A stretch of 64,000 nt of DNA from Hawksworthiomyces lignivorus. Lineage: Eukaryota; Ascomycota; Sordariomycetes; Ophiostomatales; Ophiostomataceae. A program made the translations under genes and the position numbers. The DNA is taken from assembly GCA_002917075.1 (NCBI GenBank), contig NTMA01000143.1:1-64000 (forward strand), in the 5' to 3' direction. Below are positions 37,651-49,539 of the stretch, piece after piece. Each line of letters begins with the position of its first letter. Positions within the stretch are counted from its first letter, which is position 1. The notes beneath the pieces were generated by a model. The model ran no database searches. It had not been told where the DNA came from and saw nothing but the letters and a program-made list of their open reading frames with translations.

Positions 37651-40600
37651 ATTTTGCAGCCTCAATTGGCCATCCTCGTCTCTTCGTTTGACTCTTTCGT
37701 CTTTTGCGGAAGGCAAAAATGGCGCCGATTACTTTCTTGTTTACAGGAGGATTCATGTCTGGATTATCAGTATATTTGGCACAAGCTCTTTCTATCACCC
37801 CCCTGTTTGATTCTCCTGGTTCATATTCGCTTCACCTTGCATGCCTTTCAGAAGCTTGCAAATTGAATTTTATTCTTTTATATCATCTTGTTCTGGTATC
37901 TTTCTTGTTGGACGCCTAAGCCACGTTTCTGTATGGTGTGTGTCCGCCTTACTGCTTTGCATTGTTTTGGGGGCCGCTCGGATCTACTATCCAGGGTTGG
38001 TTTAATTGAAGACGGTAATGGCTGTTGCGAAGGGGAAAAAAATGCTTGAGGGCAGAGCAATATAACGTGGACACTATTTCCAAGCCCGATTCCGAAAGAA
38101 CTGTATACATCTCAATATTTTGGTAAATAGTCTCCGGGAGTGTGGATCGCGGAAGTATACGAAGCCAGTAGAATAGAGGGAGGGTCTAGTATGAGTAGTA
38201 TCGAATGATAATTTTCTCTTGTTTTCTTCAGTTGACTTTATAATGTCACACTTGCCTTTCTTAGACACCTTGTTCTCTGAGCTACACGCCGAGCACTTCA
38301 CTTGTGCTACTGCTCTTAACAATGTTGCAGACAAAGAGGAGAGTTATCTTCAACAGCACGACCCTTTGTTCGTGAAATTTTGCTCCAACACGTCCCATGA
38401 AAGAATTTGCGTGGGCGATGCACAGGAGGGTTTCGTGATTTACTGCGATTTGGCGCCAGATGGACCCATGTGCAGTTCTACATGTGGCAATTGATAATAT
38501 ACATGTGTTGTCATGGCTGTGCATCGACTTCTACTAGTGGCAGTATCGTCTAGTCATACATATAGGCCTTACATTGACGAATTAGCAAGATCGAAGTGCC
38601 TCTCCCAGGGGCGTTAGTGTTAGTGCCTCCATCAGTGCTCAGAAGCTACCCGCAGCGAAAAACTAATACACAAAGGTAACACTTATACCACTGTCTTCTA
38701 ATGGCACATAAGCGACTTTCGAAGACGTCGAAACCAATCCCGGAGCCAAGGGATTTATCGTTCCTCCACTGACACCGGTTCTGAATCCCTAAACTGTTAG
38801 AGCGCCTAGACATTAAATAATATCACGAGTCTTATTTGGTGGACAAAAATACTTACAGGTGTTGTTTGTGTGGATCAGATCGTCTAGATGGTGGCTGCCT
38901 ACAAGCGTGATATATGCTGTTACCGTCAGGTCATGAATAGACCATAGAAGACCAAAGACTCCATCGACTCCACATTGCTTGGAAAGGGTCGGGCTTTTTT
39001 GAAGGTTGCTTCTTTGTAACCAAACTAGGAACTCTTTCCTTCAATCCAATATCCACTGATAGTAAGATGCAAACTAGCACTGCATATGCTCACGTTGTAC
39101 TCCTGGCCTTGTTGAGGTATCATATGCCCGATTTCTACTACACATAAGGGAGTACTCATTTGCTTGGGCAGTCTAGCTTAGCTAGACCAACTCAATAGAA
39201 TAAAACTCCAGTCTCTACTCGTGGCATCACGTATAAGGCGATGAGGACGATTGAAAGGCATCCACTGGCAATAGAGCACCTCTGTTGTCAAAACGAGGAG
39301 TGCGCGAAATGCCTCGCGACAATCTAAACTATTTGGCGATGATATTCGTCAATTTCTTAGCTCTACTTTTCCAAAATACTTAACTCGAAATATGTAGTCA
39401 GAAACTATTTTCTTATCCACGTAAATGCTCATGAAACCCAAATCTCCGCAGTGTACTGTCAAAACAAGGCACAAAACTGCTTAGACCATCCTAGGCACGA
39501 ATTCACCAAGCGTTTCACTCTAAAAACAGTATCAATTTGGAACTTACATATTATCCAGTTTTGCAATCGACCAAGGCACCAGTCTGTCCCACACACATTA
39601 TATCTCGAGACAAGAAATAGCAATACTGACCAATACCGACCATTTTTTCTCACTAGGGACGCTCTATCCATCAATAGCCAGCGGAGCTAGATTTCAGTGG
39701 ACCTCGAGTTGCAACTGTCAATTATAGCTGAGGTAGTTGTCACCAACGGTGTACACCATAAAACTGACACAAAAGCTTTTTCGTTATATAATAGACCTCC
39801 GAGTGTACCGCAGTTCACCATCTTTGACAGTCTCTCCACAACGCCAGGCCACGTATTCGGGATTGACAAATTCTTCTTATTAGCGATGTAAGGTAATTCG
39901 AAGTACCTCCGACTAGAAACCACAATATGTTGCTACTTACAAGAAAATTCTTGATAGTCATATGCATACTTCTCATCTGCAAGAATGAATGCTCAAATCG
40001 ATGCTGCGGTTGTCTCCGGCGTCGATTTAAGTGACACCCGCATTATTCAAAGCGGTAGCTGCAAAGCTTTGCGATCCATATAGATTGCTGAAGAGTTTCT
40101 AGAATTCATGGGATCATGCCGATCAAATATCCCGACCAAAGAATGATACGTTTGCTTAGGGGGGAACCTATACGCTTAAGCTTATAGCGATTGCTAAGGT
40201 TGCCCCGTTTAGTTTCCCAGTATTATTTTCCAACTCAGAAGAGACTGTTTACGACGATGTAGACTTTTGAAGTAAATGGAACGCCACCCTAGACATTGAA
40301 GTTGACTGAGTGTTCGTCAGGTCGCTTGAAGAGGTCGATATTGTATGCCGCGTATGCCTGTGTTTTGAAAAGATTACTGTGATCAGTAATTGTATATGCT
40401 GTGCATTACGTGTCGCGGATGGATATTATACGCACGACGAGAATTGTGATGCTAATGGTAAGATACCGCGAACTGCTATCAAGCATGAAAATGCATCCAT
40501 GCATATTTGTTTGGAGGCTAGCTGTGAATGCGGGGTTAGGGAGGAGCTGCACATTCCTACCACCGCAACCCCACTCACGGTGATAATGTCTTGTGAGATT

Positions 40601-40848
40601 CACCAAAACATTCATATTCTGCAGGATAACAACAACGCATACAACGAACATGTGTAAACTTTAGTAGCATTCTGTTTCCCAGCATCTTCTTCAAGGCGCA
40701 GTGCAAATCGTACGAAAGTCGATGCTTGCATTCTTCTTCTCAACGCACCAACTCTCTTTGAATTTCTCACTACCCCTACCATTTTCCACTGCATCCCATC
40801 TTCACGCTTTCCCTCTGCTAGGGATCTCCCTCGTCTCACAAAGTCACC
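37651..40848. other. Intergenic stretch without a secure gene
   Basis: About 3.2 kb between the acetate transporter and the Memo gene. Short frames occur at 38219-38494 (listed separately) and 40310-40657 (115 codons, cysteine-containing, no recognised domain). The rest is featureless. A second uncharacterised gene with small exons cannot be excluded. Confidence 0.4.
38219..38494 (+). CDS. Possible small cysteine-rich protein (doubtful)
   Basis: A 91-codon frame whose C-terminal half carries regularly spaced cysteines (FC...ICVG...YCDL...MCSSTCGN). The pattern is reminiscent of small secreted fungal proteins, but the N-terminus has no clear signal peptide; a signal exon could lie upstream. 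No family is recognised, and chance cannot be ruled out in a region without other genes. Confidence 0.2.
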   Translation: MFSSVDFIMSHLPFLDTLFSELHAEHFTCATALNNVADKEESYLQQHDPLFVKFCSNTSHERICVGDAQEGFVIYCDLAPDGPMCSSTCGN

Positions 40849-41929
40849 ATGCTTCTTCAAGGCACGCGCGTTGCTGACCATGCTGGAAGCTGGTATACTT
40901 CCAATCCAAAGATTCTTTCCGCAGAGCTTGACCAATGGTTAGACAACGTTCCTGCCGAAATCAATGGCCAGCACCCTCCCGTTCCCGGTGCCCGGGCAAT
41001 TATTGCTCCGTGAGATTTTCTGATCCCTAGTTTGCCTTTGACTGTCGAACTCTTTGCTAACACGACTTCCTCTTCTTGCTGCTAGCCATGCTGGATATCG
41101 ATATTCCGGATCGTGTGCAGCCTGGGCCTACAAGACTCTGGACTTTAGCAAGACAAAGCGGATTTTCATTCTTGGCCCAAGTCATACTTACTATCTTCGC
41201 GGCTGTGCGCTTACGACCTTTGAAAAGTATGCGACTCCGTTTGGCGACTTTCAGGTAGATTCTGAAGTTATAGCTCAGCTCCGGGACACTGGGAAGTTTA
41301 AAGAAATCCCGCGCCACAACGATGTGCGCGAACACAGCATAGAGATGCAGCTTCCATATATTTGGAAAACGCTAGAGCGAACAGCTAATGCATCTACGCG
41401 GCCCACGCTTGTCCCCATCATGGTAGGAGACGGTGATGCTGCTCGAGAAAGAGAGTACGGAACATTGCTGCTCCCGTACTTGGAGGATCCCCTTAACACC
41501 TTTGTTGTCAGTTCAGACTTTTGCCATTGGGGCCGTAATTTTCAATTTTGGCAGTATTGTCCAGGGACAGACTTCAGTAAGATCCGTTCACTGTCGCCTC
41601 GCATTGATTCACGACCAAAACCTACCGAGCCGCCGATCCACGAGTTTATTCGCGTTCTGGACGAAGCTGCATTTCAGGCCATCGAAACAGGTTCTCAAGC
41701 CGATTTTGTTGAGTACCTTCGTGTAACAGAAAATACTGTCTGTGGGCGTCATCCCATCAGTGTCCTCATGGCGGCATTAGAGCTATTAGCCGCAAAGCCA
41801 AGGAATGATACCGTTGTATCTGTAGAGAGCGAGCGAAAATTTATGTTTGTGCGATATGAGCGCAGTGACCTGGCTGAAACAACATCGGACTCTAGCGTGA
41901 GCTATGGTTCTGCGTACGCAATATTCTGA
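40849..41929 (+). CDS. Memo (MEMO1) family protein
   Basis: Two exons, 40849-41009 and 41086-41929 (intron 76 bases), give 334 residues. Memo proteins are related to class III non-haem iron dioxygenases. Human MEMO1 binds iron/copper and affects cell motility and redox balance, and the yeast homologue is a small cytosolic protein. Visible: the N-terminal HAGSWYT motif; then HAGYRYSGSCAAWAY bridging the intron; FILGPSHTYYL; EHSIEMQLPY; VVSSDFCHWG; and CGRHPI near the C-terminus. These carry the conserved His, Asp and Cys of the putative metal site. A short insertion (residues about 195-215) and a serine-rich tail differ from the animal protein. The ATG at 40849 places HAGSWY close to the start as in relatives. 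Biochemical role in fungi is not established. Confidence 0.93.
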
Positions 41930-43195
41930 TGGCGGCTAAGAAGATGAATCAAAGACGAATGAGAAATCATAGAAAGTAAAAGACACTGAGAGCTCCCACT
42001 AGACAGAGCATTTATGAAATTTATTGAGGTCGCATTCTGCTGATCGCGTGTCAGAAACTTACCATTTCAATCAATTCAGACGGTCTTTATTGCTGTGTTG
42101 GAACTGCTGTGATCTCATGTGATTGTAATAGCCACTCCTTATTTCGAACGATCGACACTTTGAAACCAAATGGACTCTGCTGTGACATTCCAAGCTATCG
42201 CTGGATCTGGCTCGATAGGTCCCGTGGCTTTACTGTATAAATGTTATGGTGCTGAAACCTGCACACACAATAGCCCATCACCCCATCTACAATGTAGTCG
42301 AAATTGTTTCTTGTCCCTATTCTGAAGTTGGCGACGCCTTTCACTGAGGACTAGCTAATTATTTACTGTATTTATTTTATTTTTGACTGTATTTCTGACC
42401 TAGGCTTATGTGACCAGAAGTGAAAGAGGGGCTTGAGGCAGACATCTCTCCCTAGTAAAGGACTCTGCCTTACTGCCTGCCGAAGTCAGACGCGCTCCAA
42501 GTCGTTCCCGTCCCATCCTAATATTAGACGTGAAGCAAGCGTTGACGCTAAGACTGCCATTGGCTCCCGTTTCAACGGCGCGTTGCTTCAGCTTTGCGAC
42601 AGAAATCCCATCAACTGGCAGGGAAGAAATTGAATCGAAGCCCCTTTTCTCCACCCTTATTTGCCATATAGATAACTACTATCCCTATGTATCTATCGTT
42701 TCGTTATCTTGTAATGTGATCTTTCTTTCTCTCTCTCTTATTTTTTTGTTCCTCACTTTTTCCTTTCTCGATTCCCTTCCTTGCAATATTTGTTGTTTCC
42801 TTATTATTTATTACCTTCTGTCCCTCATTAATAACCAGCTCATTGGTTCCGATACTCCTTTCTATCTACGCTCGGCACATCCTATAAGGGGTATCTTTCC
42901 GCGACTCGAACCAACACCCGCCGATTTTGTAAAAAATGAGCGTATGTGTCTCACAAGTGCTGTCAACGTGTTTCAGCGCCCCTTCACAAAGACCCAAGAC
43001 CGAATTTCTCTGCCCTTTCATTGTCGCTTCGAAAACGTTTGTGTTTGGTGATTCCAGACTTTTCTGAGTTGCCCTTCATTTGCTTTTCTATTCTTTCCAC
43101 ATTTACCTCTTTAAACCTTTTGGTTTTTACTGCTCAACTACTGTCTCCTCACTCCAAACAGCAGCTGTCAAATATACGACACTTCTGCTGACACA
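41930..43195. other. Intergenic stretch; promoter of the syntaxin gene
   Basis: No credible gene. A CT-rich stretch around 42715-42790 suits a fungal promoter or leader. Open frames here (up to 173 codons from 42530) are low-complexity translations of this stretch. Confidence 0.4.
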
Positions 43196-44808
43196 ATGGC
43201 ACAGTACGGGTTAGTTACAACCATATTTCTGTCGAGCTTTATAACATCTCACCGCAAAACTCTTCGGTGCCGTCTTGAGACAACGATAGGGGAGTGGACG
43301 GATAATCCGAACAAGGTCGACTAACGCAGGAATGTTGCTTAGATACGGCGGAAGACCGAACCCTTTCGACCAACGCGATTCTTCGCCCGGAAGTAGCTAT
43401 GGTGGCCCTACTCGCGGACCCCCCCAGGCTGCATTTGGTCAAGGACCACGTCCTGGAGGTAATGGGATTTCTCGATATAATCAAAGTCCAGCAATGGGTC
43501 GTGACGACTATGGAAGTATGCCAGATATCTCAACGTTTCTTAATCAATTTTGCTACCGCTCGATTCAATGCTAACTACTACCTAATAGTGTCGGGCAACG
43601 TGGAAATGGCTTCCCTTGCGCAGAATGCTAGTTCCTTCGCGTCTAATGATCCAAATGCCATACTGAATGAATGCCGCAGTATCGATAGAGGCATTGATCA
43701 GATCGACCAAAATCTAAGCCAACTACGTATGCTACAAGACCGGTCACTGAATGAAGCCGATTCTTCTAGTTCTGCCACATCGAAGCAGCTCGATTCACTG
43801 GCTTCAGAGACGATGGCTTCCTATCGTCAGCTGACCGAGCGTGTGCGCCAAGTAAAAAGCCAGCGAGAAGCCCAGCAACCAAAGAATGCGCCCCAAGTTG
43901 GTCGCGTGGATCGCCGTTTGAAACAGGCCATCCAATCCTACCAGCAAGTCGAATCTGCCTTTCGGAAGAAAACCCAAGACCAAATGGCTCGTCAATACCG
44001 TATTGTCCGGCCAGATGCAACTGAGTCCGAAGTTCGAGCTGTGGTTGAAGACACTGCAGCTGGCAGTCAATTATTCCAACAAGCTATGATGCAGAGTGAC
44101 CGTCGTGGACAGGCTCGTGCTGTTCTCAGTGCCGTACAGGATCGCCATGCAGCACTGCAAAAGATTGAGCAGCAAATGGTTGAACTGGCGCAGCTTTTCC
44201 AAGACATGGACACTCTTGTTATCCAGCAGGATGCTCAGGTCATGCAAATTGAGCAGAAAGCGGAAGAAGCAGTAGTAAACATTGACAAGGGCAACGAGGA
44301 AATTGCTGTGGCAGTCACGACGGCCAAAAAGACACGAAAGAAGAAGTGGATTTGTCTAGGCATTTGTGGTGAGCCTCCCTGGGGATATACTTACCTTTTT
44401 GAATACGCTATAAAGATTAATAGCGAGCGCTGACCCTTTATTTCTTACATCTCAGTTGGTATTATCGTTGTCATCGTTATTATAGTCGTCGTTTATATTT
44501 TGATCAACAGACAAGGCAGCGGAGGCAAAAAACGCAGTATTGATGCCCGCGATGTTGGTCTTGCTGGCGACCACCCAGCTGCTCAAATTTATGGTCAATC
44601 TGAAAAGGTCATTCGAGATTCTAATCAAGGTTTCGCCCCGCCAGCAGATGTCGAAAAGCGGAGCATTGAGAATCCAGTATCTCTTGGCAAACGTGCTGTT
44701 TCGCCCGGTGTTCCAAATAGAGCTGCTGTATTGATAAAATTTCCGAGACGATACGCCATCGATACTGACTTCACTAATGGTGCTGGCAGTCATGGCTCTA
44801 CAGGTTAG
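43196..44808 (+). CDS. Plasma-membrane t-SNARE, syntaxin of the Sso1/Sso2 type
   Basis: Four exons: 43196-43209 (only 14 bases), 43343-43515, 43589-44368 and 44456-44808, giving 439 residues. Sso proteins pair with Sec9 and the v-SNARE Snc to fuse secretory vesicles with the plasma membrane. Visible: a Gly/Pro-rich N-terminus of about 60 residues; the Habc region (from DPNAILNECRSIDRGID) forming coiled coils; the SNARE motif around IEQQMVELAQLFQDMDTLV, with the zero-layer Gln; a KKTRKKKW basic stretch; then a transmembrane helix rich in Ile and Val (exon 4 start). About 95 residues follow the helix, which is unusual because Sso proteins normally end within a few residues of the membrane. Intron junctions were fitted by hand; the donor at 43516 (GTATGC) keeps the frame. 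Confidence 0.88.
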
Positions 44809-45453
44809 CATCTTACTACTTGTGAGACATTCGACAAGGATTTACCATCTATGGTGAATCAACAGGGATGGGGAGGGGATGAACAGCAAGATAGATGAAG
44901 CCATCAGGCGGGGTGGAATGATCGCATTCAGACAAACAACACACAAAGACAACGAAAAACAATCCCAGACAACCGCATGGCGAAAAACAGGGGATCACCA
45001 AAGTTCCACCATTCACTTTGTCTCTTTCATCTGGAGGACCACTTCTATGTACTCAACTCTTATTCGGGGAGCTAATTCGGTTTAGTTATTTGCCTGGGCT
45101 TTTACTTCTGGAGTGATTTGCTAAACAATTTTTCTATGTGGCCTGGTGCTTACTCCTTGCGTTCCTTGACATTTTCTTTCAGACAGGACCGGTTTTTGCT
45201 TCATTATCTTTAGCTTTTGACTTTTGTCGGATTGATTTAATGCTATACTGCCGGCGTTTAATTGGTAGTCGCTATAGATTTTTGCAGCTACCTCGTATAG
45301 TTCTTCAAGCAGCGTACAATGTGAAGACTCCGCTACACAAAAAACCGAACATTATTGCCCATGACATGCCGTTGCTATATGCAGTACACTCTTAACCAAG
45401 TTTAAGATTTGCCTATCACGGGACCTTTCTTGTGCTGTATCTGAGCCAGAACG
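44809..45453. other. Convergent intergenic stretch
   Basis: Shared 3' region of the syntaxin gene and the minus-strand Atg31-like gene. No feature recognised. Confidence 0.4.
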
Positions 45454-46302
45454 TCACCTGTTCCTCTCAAAATTTTGCACTGAATTCTTTAATAATATCA
45501 TCCGGCTGTCAAAATCTTGAATGAGACCCTCGTAAACACGGCCCGACAGAGGCTTCTTTTTTATATCAAGCAAAGACGCTCTGCCGATTTCTGTTGCTGG
45601 AACTGTCTTATTCACCGTGGCCGATGAAATTTTATCATCCGTAACGGGGAATCCCCCAACCTCAAGAACCAAAGTACGATTTTCATTTTCCAGCATGTCA
45701 TCGAAAGATTGAGGTCCTAGCTGGCTTATCCGAGCACCCATCACAGCCCACTCAGTTGACAAGCTTGCCGCTTTATCAACTTTATATCCTTGGCCATTCA
45801 TCTCCGGTATTAAATCCAGCAGTAAAGTTTGGTCGAGCTTTTGTGGCTTTCCGGGACAGTTCGCGTCCATAGTTCGTAGGTTGGTCGATATGGTGCCTTG
45901 ATTATTGTTGCTATCATCTTCTCTGAAAAGTTTATTTTGCACGGAGAGGGCAATGGATAGCGGATCTGGGTCGTCATCACTGAAAATGTACCGTACGCGG
46001 GGATAGTATATATCGGGTGGCGTTGATGAAGTAGTGACCTCGGAAATCACAGTATAAAAGGGTATCATTTTCGGTAAGGGAAAGGGAGCCCTGATAGTTG
46101 ATTCATCAGGGAGATTCGGAATGAACCGATTTGGAGAATGGATCGCAATAGGATGCGCATTGCGAGCGTCTAGACTTCTTGCTGTACTTGTCGATATCGG
46201 CTGCTCGCTGGAATGTGGAGATGGCAATGCGGAAAATACGGAACCCGCAAGCAAACGAGCATCGTGCGACTGGCGTACCGTGTACTCGTCTAGGCTACTC
46301 AT
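45454..46302 (-). CDS. Conserved-looking protein, possibly Atg31-like
   Basis: Single exon, 282 residues, no membrane segment. The N-terminal 80 residues are serine/proline-rich. The centre carries YPRVRYIFSDDDPDPLS, followed by a leucine-rich TLLLDLIPEM segment and VMGARISQLG. The C-terminus is a predicted helix (GLIQDFDSRMILLKNSVQNF). The order of a YIF-D-[DN] strand, a second beta-rich stretch and a C-terminal helix with a LI...LL-NS-V pattern recalls yeast Atg31, the beta-sandwich subunit that binds Atg17 and Atg29 to scaffold autophagosome formation. The match is by eye and weak. Length exceeds yeast Atg31 (196 residues). The gene itself is likely real because the frame is long and has biased codon use; the function is a hypothesis. 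Confidence 0.6.
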   Translation of the reverse strand: MSSLDEYTVRQSHDARLLAGSVFSALPSPHSSEQPISTSTARSLDARNAHPIAIHSPNRFIPNLPDESTIRAPFPLPKMIPFYTVISEVTTSSTPPDIYYPRVRYIFSDDDPDPLSIALSVQNKLFREDDSNNNQGTISTNLRTMDANCPGKPQKLDQTLLLDLIPEMNGQGYKVDKAASLSTEWAVMGARISQLGPQSFDDMLENENRTLVLEVGGFPVTDDKISSATVNKTVPATEIGRASLLDIKKKPLSGRVYEGLIQDFDSRMILLKNSVQNFERNR

Positions 46303-47126
46303 CTTGGCTGCAAACAGGACGGAGAACGAAACAAACCACTTCTACCGTATATCATAGATGTAAGTGTCAGCAAATCTTGGAAGTCCCTGAGCGGAATTCA
46401 GGATTGCTAAAAGAGACGGATGTCTGGATCAAACCCCAAGATAATAGAACAATAAGAATCCAAGAGTAGTGCAATAACTCCGCGATAGCTGTGCGCATAG
46501 AAGCTCAGTGAAGCAGCAGATAGACAATATGTTATACACTTGCAACTTTAGAGAATATGGTTCTGAGAGGAGGCGGGTTCATAAGACACCCTGTATATTC
46601 TGATTCCCTTGCGGTTACTTTTGGATTTTCAGAGAGCTATTGTCAACAGTACACATTAACTGATAAAACCAGAGCAAGTAAACTGTACTCCGTGTCACCC
46701 GCCTTTTTAGACCAGTTGACATATGATTGTGTCACGTGCCCTATAAATCCTTGTTGAGTTGGTCTGACTAAACCATATTGCCAGGCAAAAGAGCATTGCA
46801 AATAGGCCCATATAACACCTCAACAATCCTAACCCAAGAAAACTGTGCCTTGTATTTCTTTAGGGCGGGCCGTATGTTTCAAAGATTTTCATATTATTAC
46901 ACGAAATTTAATCGTGGAATCATTGTAGTTGTCTTTGAAATAATCATGACGTAAGAGCACCATTCTAAAGGCTTCCAAACAGCCAAAATTTGCCATTGCA
47001 TCGACTATCAATCTCCATTCCTTACAGGTCGGCTGCCTCTGTGGGCTGAGCTTGGTCGTTTCTACTCCATTCAAACTCTGTAGAGGGGGAACACAGACGA
47101 GAAGACAAAAGTTAGCAACCTGCCAT
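46303..47126. other. Intergenic stretch
   Basis: Promoter side of the 45454-46302 gene and 3' side of APC11. Only short unsupported frames. Confidence 0.4.
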
Positions 47127-47647
47127 TTAACTAATAGGGGTGCCGGTGAGCCAGAAATCCAGGTAATCCATACTCTGCCTGCACATAGGACACTGTCCCT
47201 TGGCCGAATCTTGTTTGATCCATTCGGATATGCAGTGCTACAATATAAGAACTTGTCAGAAATTCATCACAGAACCTGCTAATAGTACATCATCAATATC
47301 AGAGGTAATTGTAGCTTATGCCGGGACAATAGCTAAGACGCTTCTTTACAAGCACACACCATGTGAAAGTTATGGCCGCATCTACCAGATACTATCCACA
47401 CAGCTTGATTAGCCAAGACAAGCTTAGAATTTGAAATGTTATGCGAGGATATCTGAGATAAAATAAAATAAAATCCGGTATCAATCATAATATAGATCGA
47501 CTTACAGAGGCTGCATTCATCGCCGGGATATTTGCATGCCGGGCAGGTTCCATCAAACTGGTTTTGACAAATGCCGCAGACGTCCTCTTCAGGAAGATCC
47601 CAACGCCATGTTGCGACTGCATGCCATTTGTGAATTTTGATCTTCAT
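47127..47647 (-). CDS. APC11: Anaphase-promoting complex subunit 11 (RING-H2 catalytic subunit)
   Basis: Three exons on the minus strand, 47506-47647, 47360-47403 (44 bases) and 47127-47237, encode 98 residues, close to the usual 85-165. Apc11 binds the E2 and, with the cullin-like Apc2, forms the ubiquitin-ligase core of the APC/C, which destroys cyclins and securin. Visible in order: MKIKIHKWHAVATWRWD, the family's N-terminal strand that packs on Apc2; the first zinc ligands CGICQ; the long insert with CPACKYPGDEC; CGHNFHMHCI (made by joining exons 2 and 3), with the His ligands; WIKQDSAKGQCPMCRQ, the last ligand pair. Introns of 102 and 122 bases have clean GT-AG ends and keep the frame. 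Without splicing the RING would be incomplete, so this is a strong test of the model. Confidence 0.93.
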
Positions 47648-48461
47648 CTTATGGCCGCAGAGTATAGAGGCATAAAAATATCAGAATAGAGCTGGCGAGC
47701 CGAGGAGAGGCTATTGTTATTGACATAAGTGCTAGTTCCAAGTCATAAACCAGACGGTATGGATGCGCAATAAGTATTCCGCGCACCTAATACAATGCAT
47801 AAATCTGTTGTCATGATTAATTCACGCTAATTGGGTATTAGGTAAGATAATGGGGTCTTATTCCAAAGCTCCATTTAACAGCCAATCAGACATGCCTCAT
47901 CTCTCGTTTTCAGGACAAAACCCCGCAACTCGTCTTTCCCACTGCCTACTGCAATTTAGAGCTACAATTCCCCAATTTCTTTCCCGACTTTCCATCAGGC
48001 CAACAGCTCACAATTCACCAACCGCCGGATACGGGGGATGATACCAGTCATTGCCACACTCCAGCACGATCGAAGCGAGAGCATTGTGGAATTCATGGTA
48101 TAGCAGGTAGATATCCCTCTTTTGATCTCAGTCTGACTGCTTTGCTGGGATATCCGGTTCAACGCTACGGCTGCTGGTCGCTATATATATATTTGTATAT
48201 ATCTTCGATAACGACTTCTGATGCAATAGGATTGTGGTCCAGAAACTAGTAAGAGCGGCTCCAGATCTCGGTGAAAGAAAGAGAACAGGGACTATCGCAT
48301 CCTTTAAACGCTCATGCGCGTGTAGCAAACAACAAAGGAGCAATACAAGCCGCACAACCAGATACTTAGCTGAAGCAGAAACGTATTCTTTCTCCGCCTG
48401 TGTCAGCAATAACGAATCTCTCTTTCCTCATACCATCGTTCCTGCAGTAGCCGCCACCGCC
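47648..48461. promoter_or_regulatory. Divergent promoter region of APC11 and the sulfurtransferase
   Basis: 814 bases between two divergent starts, so both promoters must lie here. No specific binding site is claimed. Upstream in-frame ATGs (47850 and 48234) lead to non-conserved sequence and are taken as leader. Confidence 0.5.
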
Positions 48462-49539
48462 ATGTTGCATACAACACGACTGGTCTTTTACCGAGCCAAC
48501 GCTGAACTCTTTTCACCGAGCACCGCTTTCGGCATTGCGCCCAGAAGGCGTTTCTTCTCTTCCTACCTTGTCAGGCCTAGAGAGCTACATGATGCCCTTA
48601 AGAAAAACCCGCCGTCCCCGATTAGTACCGACCCCCGTGTGATTCCATTGTGTGCGTCATGGTTTCTTCCCAATGATGCCGAAGGTCGTACTGGGATCCG
48701 GGTTTTCCGCAAGCAACGGATTCCCAAGGCTCGGTTCTTTGACCTTGATAAGGTAATTGATCGTCGCTCTCCGTACCCACATATGCTTCCGAGTGCAAAG
48801 GACTTTGCTGCTGCCATGTCTGAGCTTGGAATACGGAGGGAGGACACGGTGGTTGTGTATGACTCGAAGGAGTTGGGCATCTTTTCTGCACCTCGAGTTG
48901 GCTGGACATTGAAAGTATTCGGCCACCCAAAGGTTCACGTCTTAAATAATTTTCGTACCTGGGTAGAGGAAGGTCTTCCCACTGAGACAGGCGAGGTATA
49001 CAGCGTCGAATGCTGTACTTATCCAATTCCTGAGGTTGATCGTGATAAAGTAGCGAACTACGAAGACGTTCGAGAAGTGGCGTTGGATCACAACAAGGAG
49101 GGCGCCGAAGGTGTTCAGATAATAGACGCCAGATCCAGTGGACGCTTTACAGGTCAGACTCCAGAACCGCGGCCAGGGCTATCGTCAGGGCACATGCCCG
49201 GTGCCATTAATATTCCCTTTGACGCTGTTTTGGATCCTGCTTCCAAAACGTTACTCTCCTCCGACAAGCTCAACGAGATCTTCCGTATGAAGGGTCTAGA
49301 TCCGGAAAAACCGATCATATCAAGCTGCGGTACTGGAGTAACAGCCTGCGTGATCGAAACAGCATTGGATGAGGCTCATTTTGGTTCGCCGCAGTCGCGG
49401 AGGGTTTATGACGGTAGCTGGACGTAAGTGCCCGCTGAGTTCACACCTTTCAACTTCTTCTACTGACTTCGGCTACAGAGAATGGGCGCAGCGGGTTCGT
49501 CCCTCTGACTCACTCATTAGAAAGAACGTGGAGAACTAA
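48462..49539 (+). CDS. Thiosulfate/3-mercaptopyruvate sulfurtransferase (two rhodanese domains)
   Basis: Two exons, 48462-49423 and 49479-49539 (intron 55 bases), give 340 residues, the normal size of the tandem-rhodanese family (yeast Tum1, human MPST/TST). It moves sulfane sulfur from thiosulfate or mercaptopyruvate to acceptors and can feed tRNA thiolation. The first about 35 residues are basic and hydroxyl-rich (RRRFFSSYLV) and look like a mitochondrial presequence. The first, non-catalytic rhodanese domain includes ARFFDLDKV and DTVVVYDSKELGIFSAPRVGW. The second has IIDARSSGRFTG, SGHMPGAINIPF and the active-site loop SSCGTGVTA with the catalytic Cys. CG-GVT is closer to mercaptopyruvate sulfurtransferases than to CRKGVT rhodaneses. 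The C-terminal EWAQR in exon 2 completes the fold. Start chosen at 48462 because an upstream in-frame ATG adds only non-conserved residues. Confidence 0.93.

Noticed and set aside
40310..40657. 115-codon cysteine-containing frame
   Set aside because: No recognised domain or splice partner; overlapping frames on the other strand are of similar length.
42530..43051. 173-codon frame upstream of the syntaxin gene
   Set aside because: Low-complexity translation of a CT-rich leader or promoter; no conserved features.
48234..48461. Upstream extension of the sulfurtransferase
   Set aside because: 76 extra residues without conservation; ATG 48462 starts a good mitochondrial presequence.
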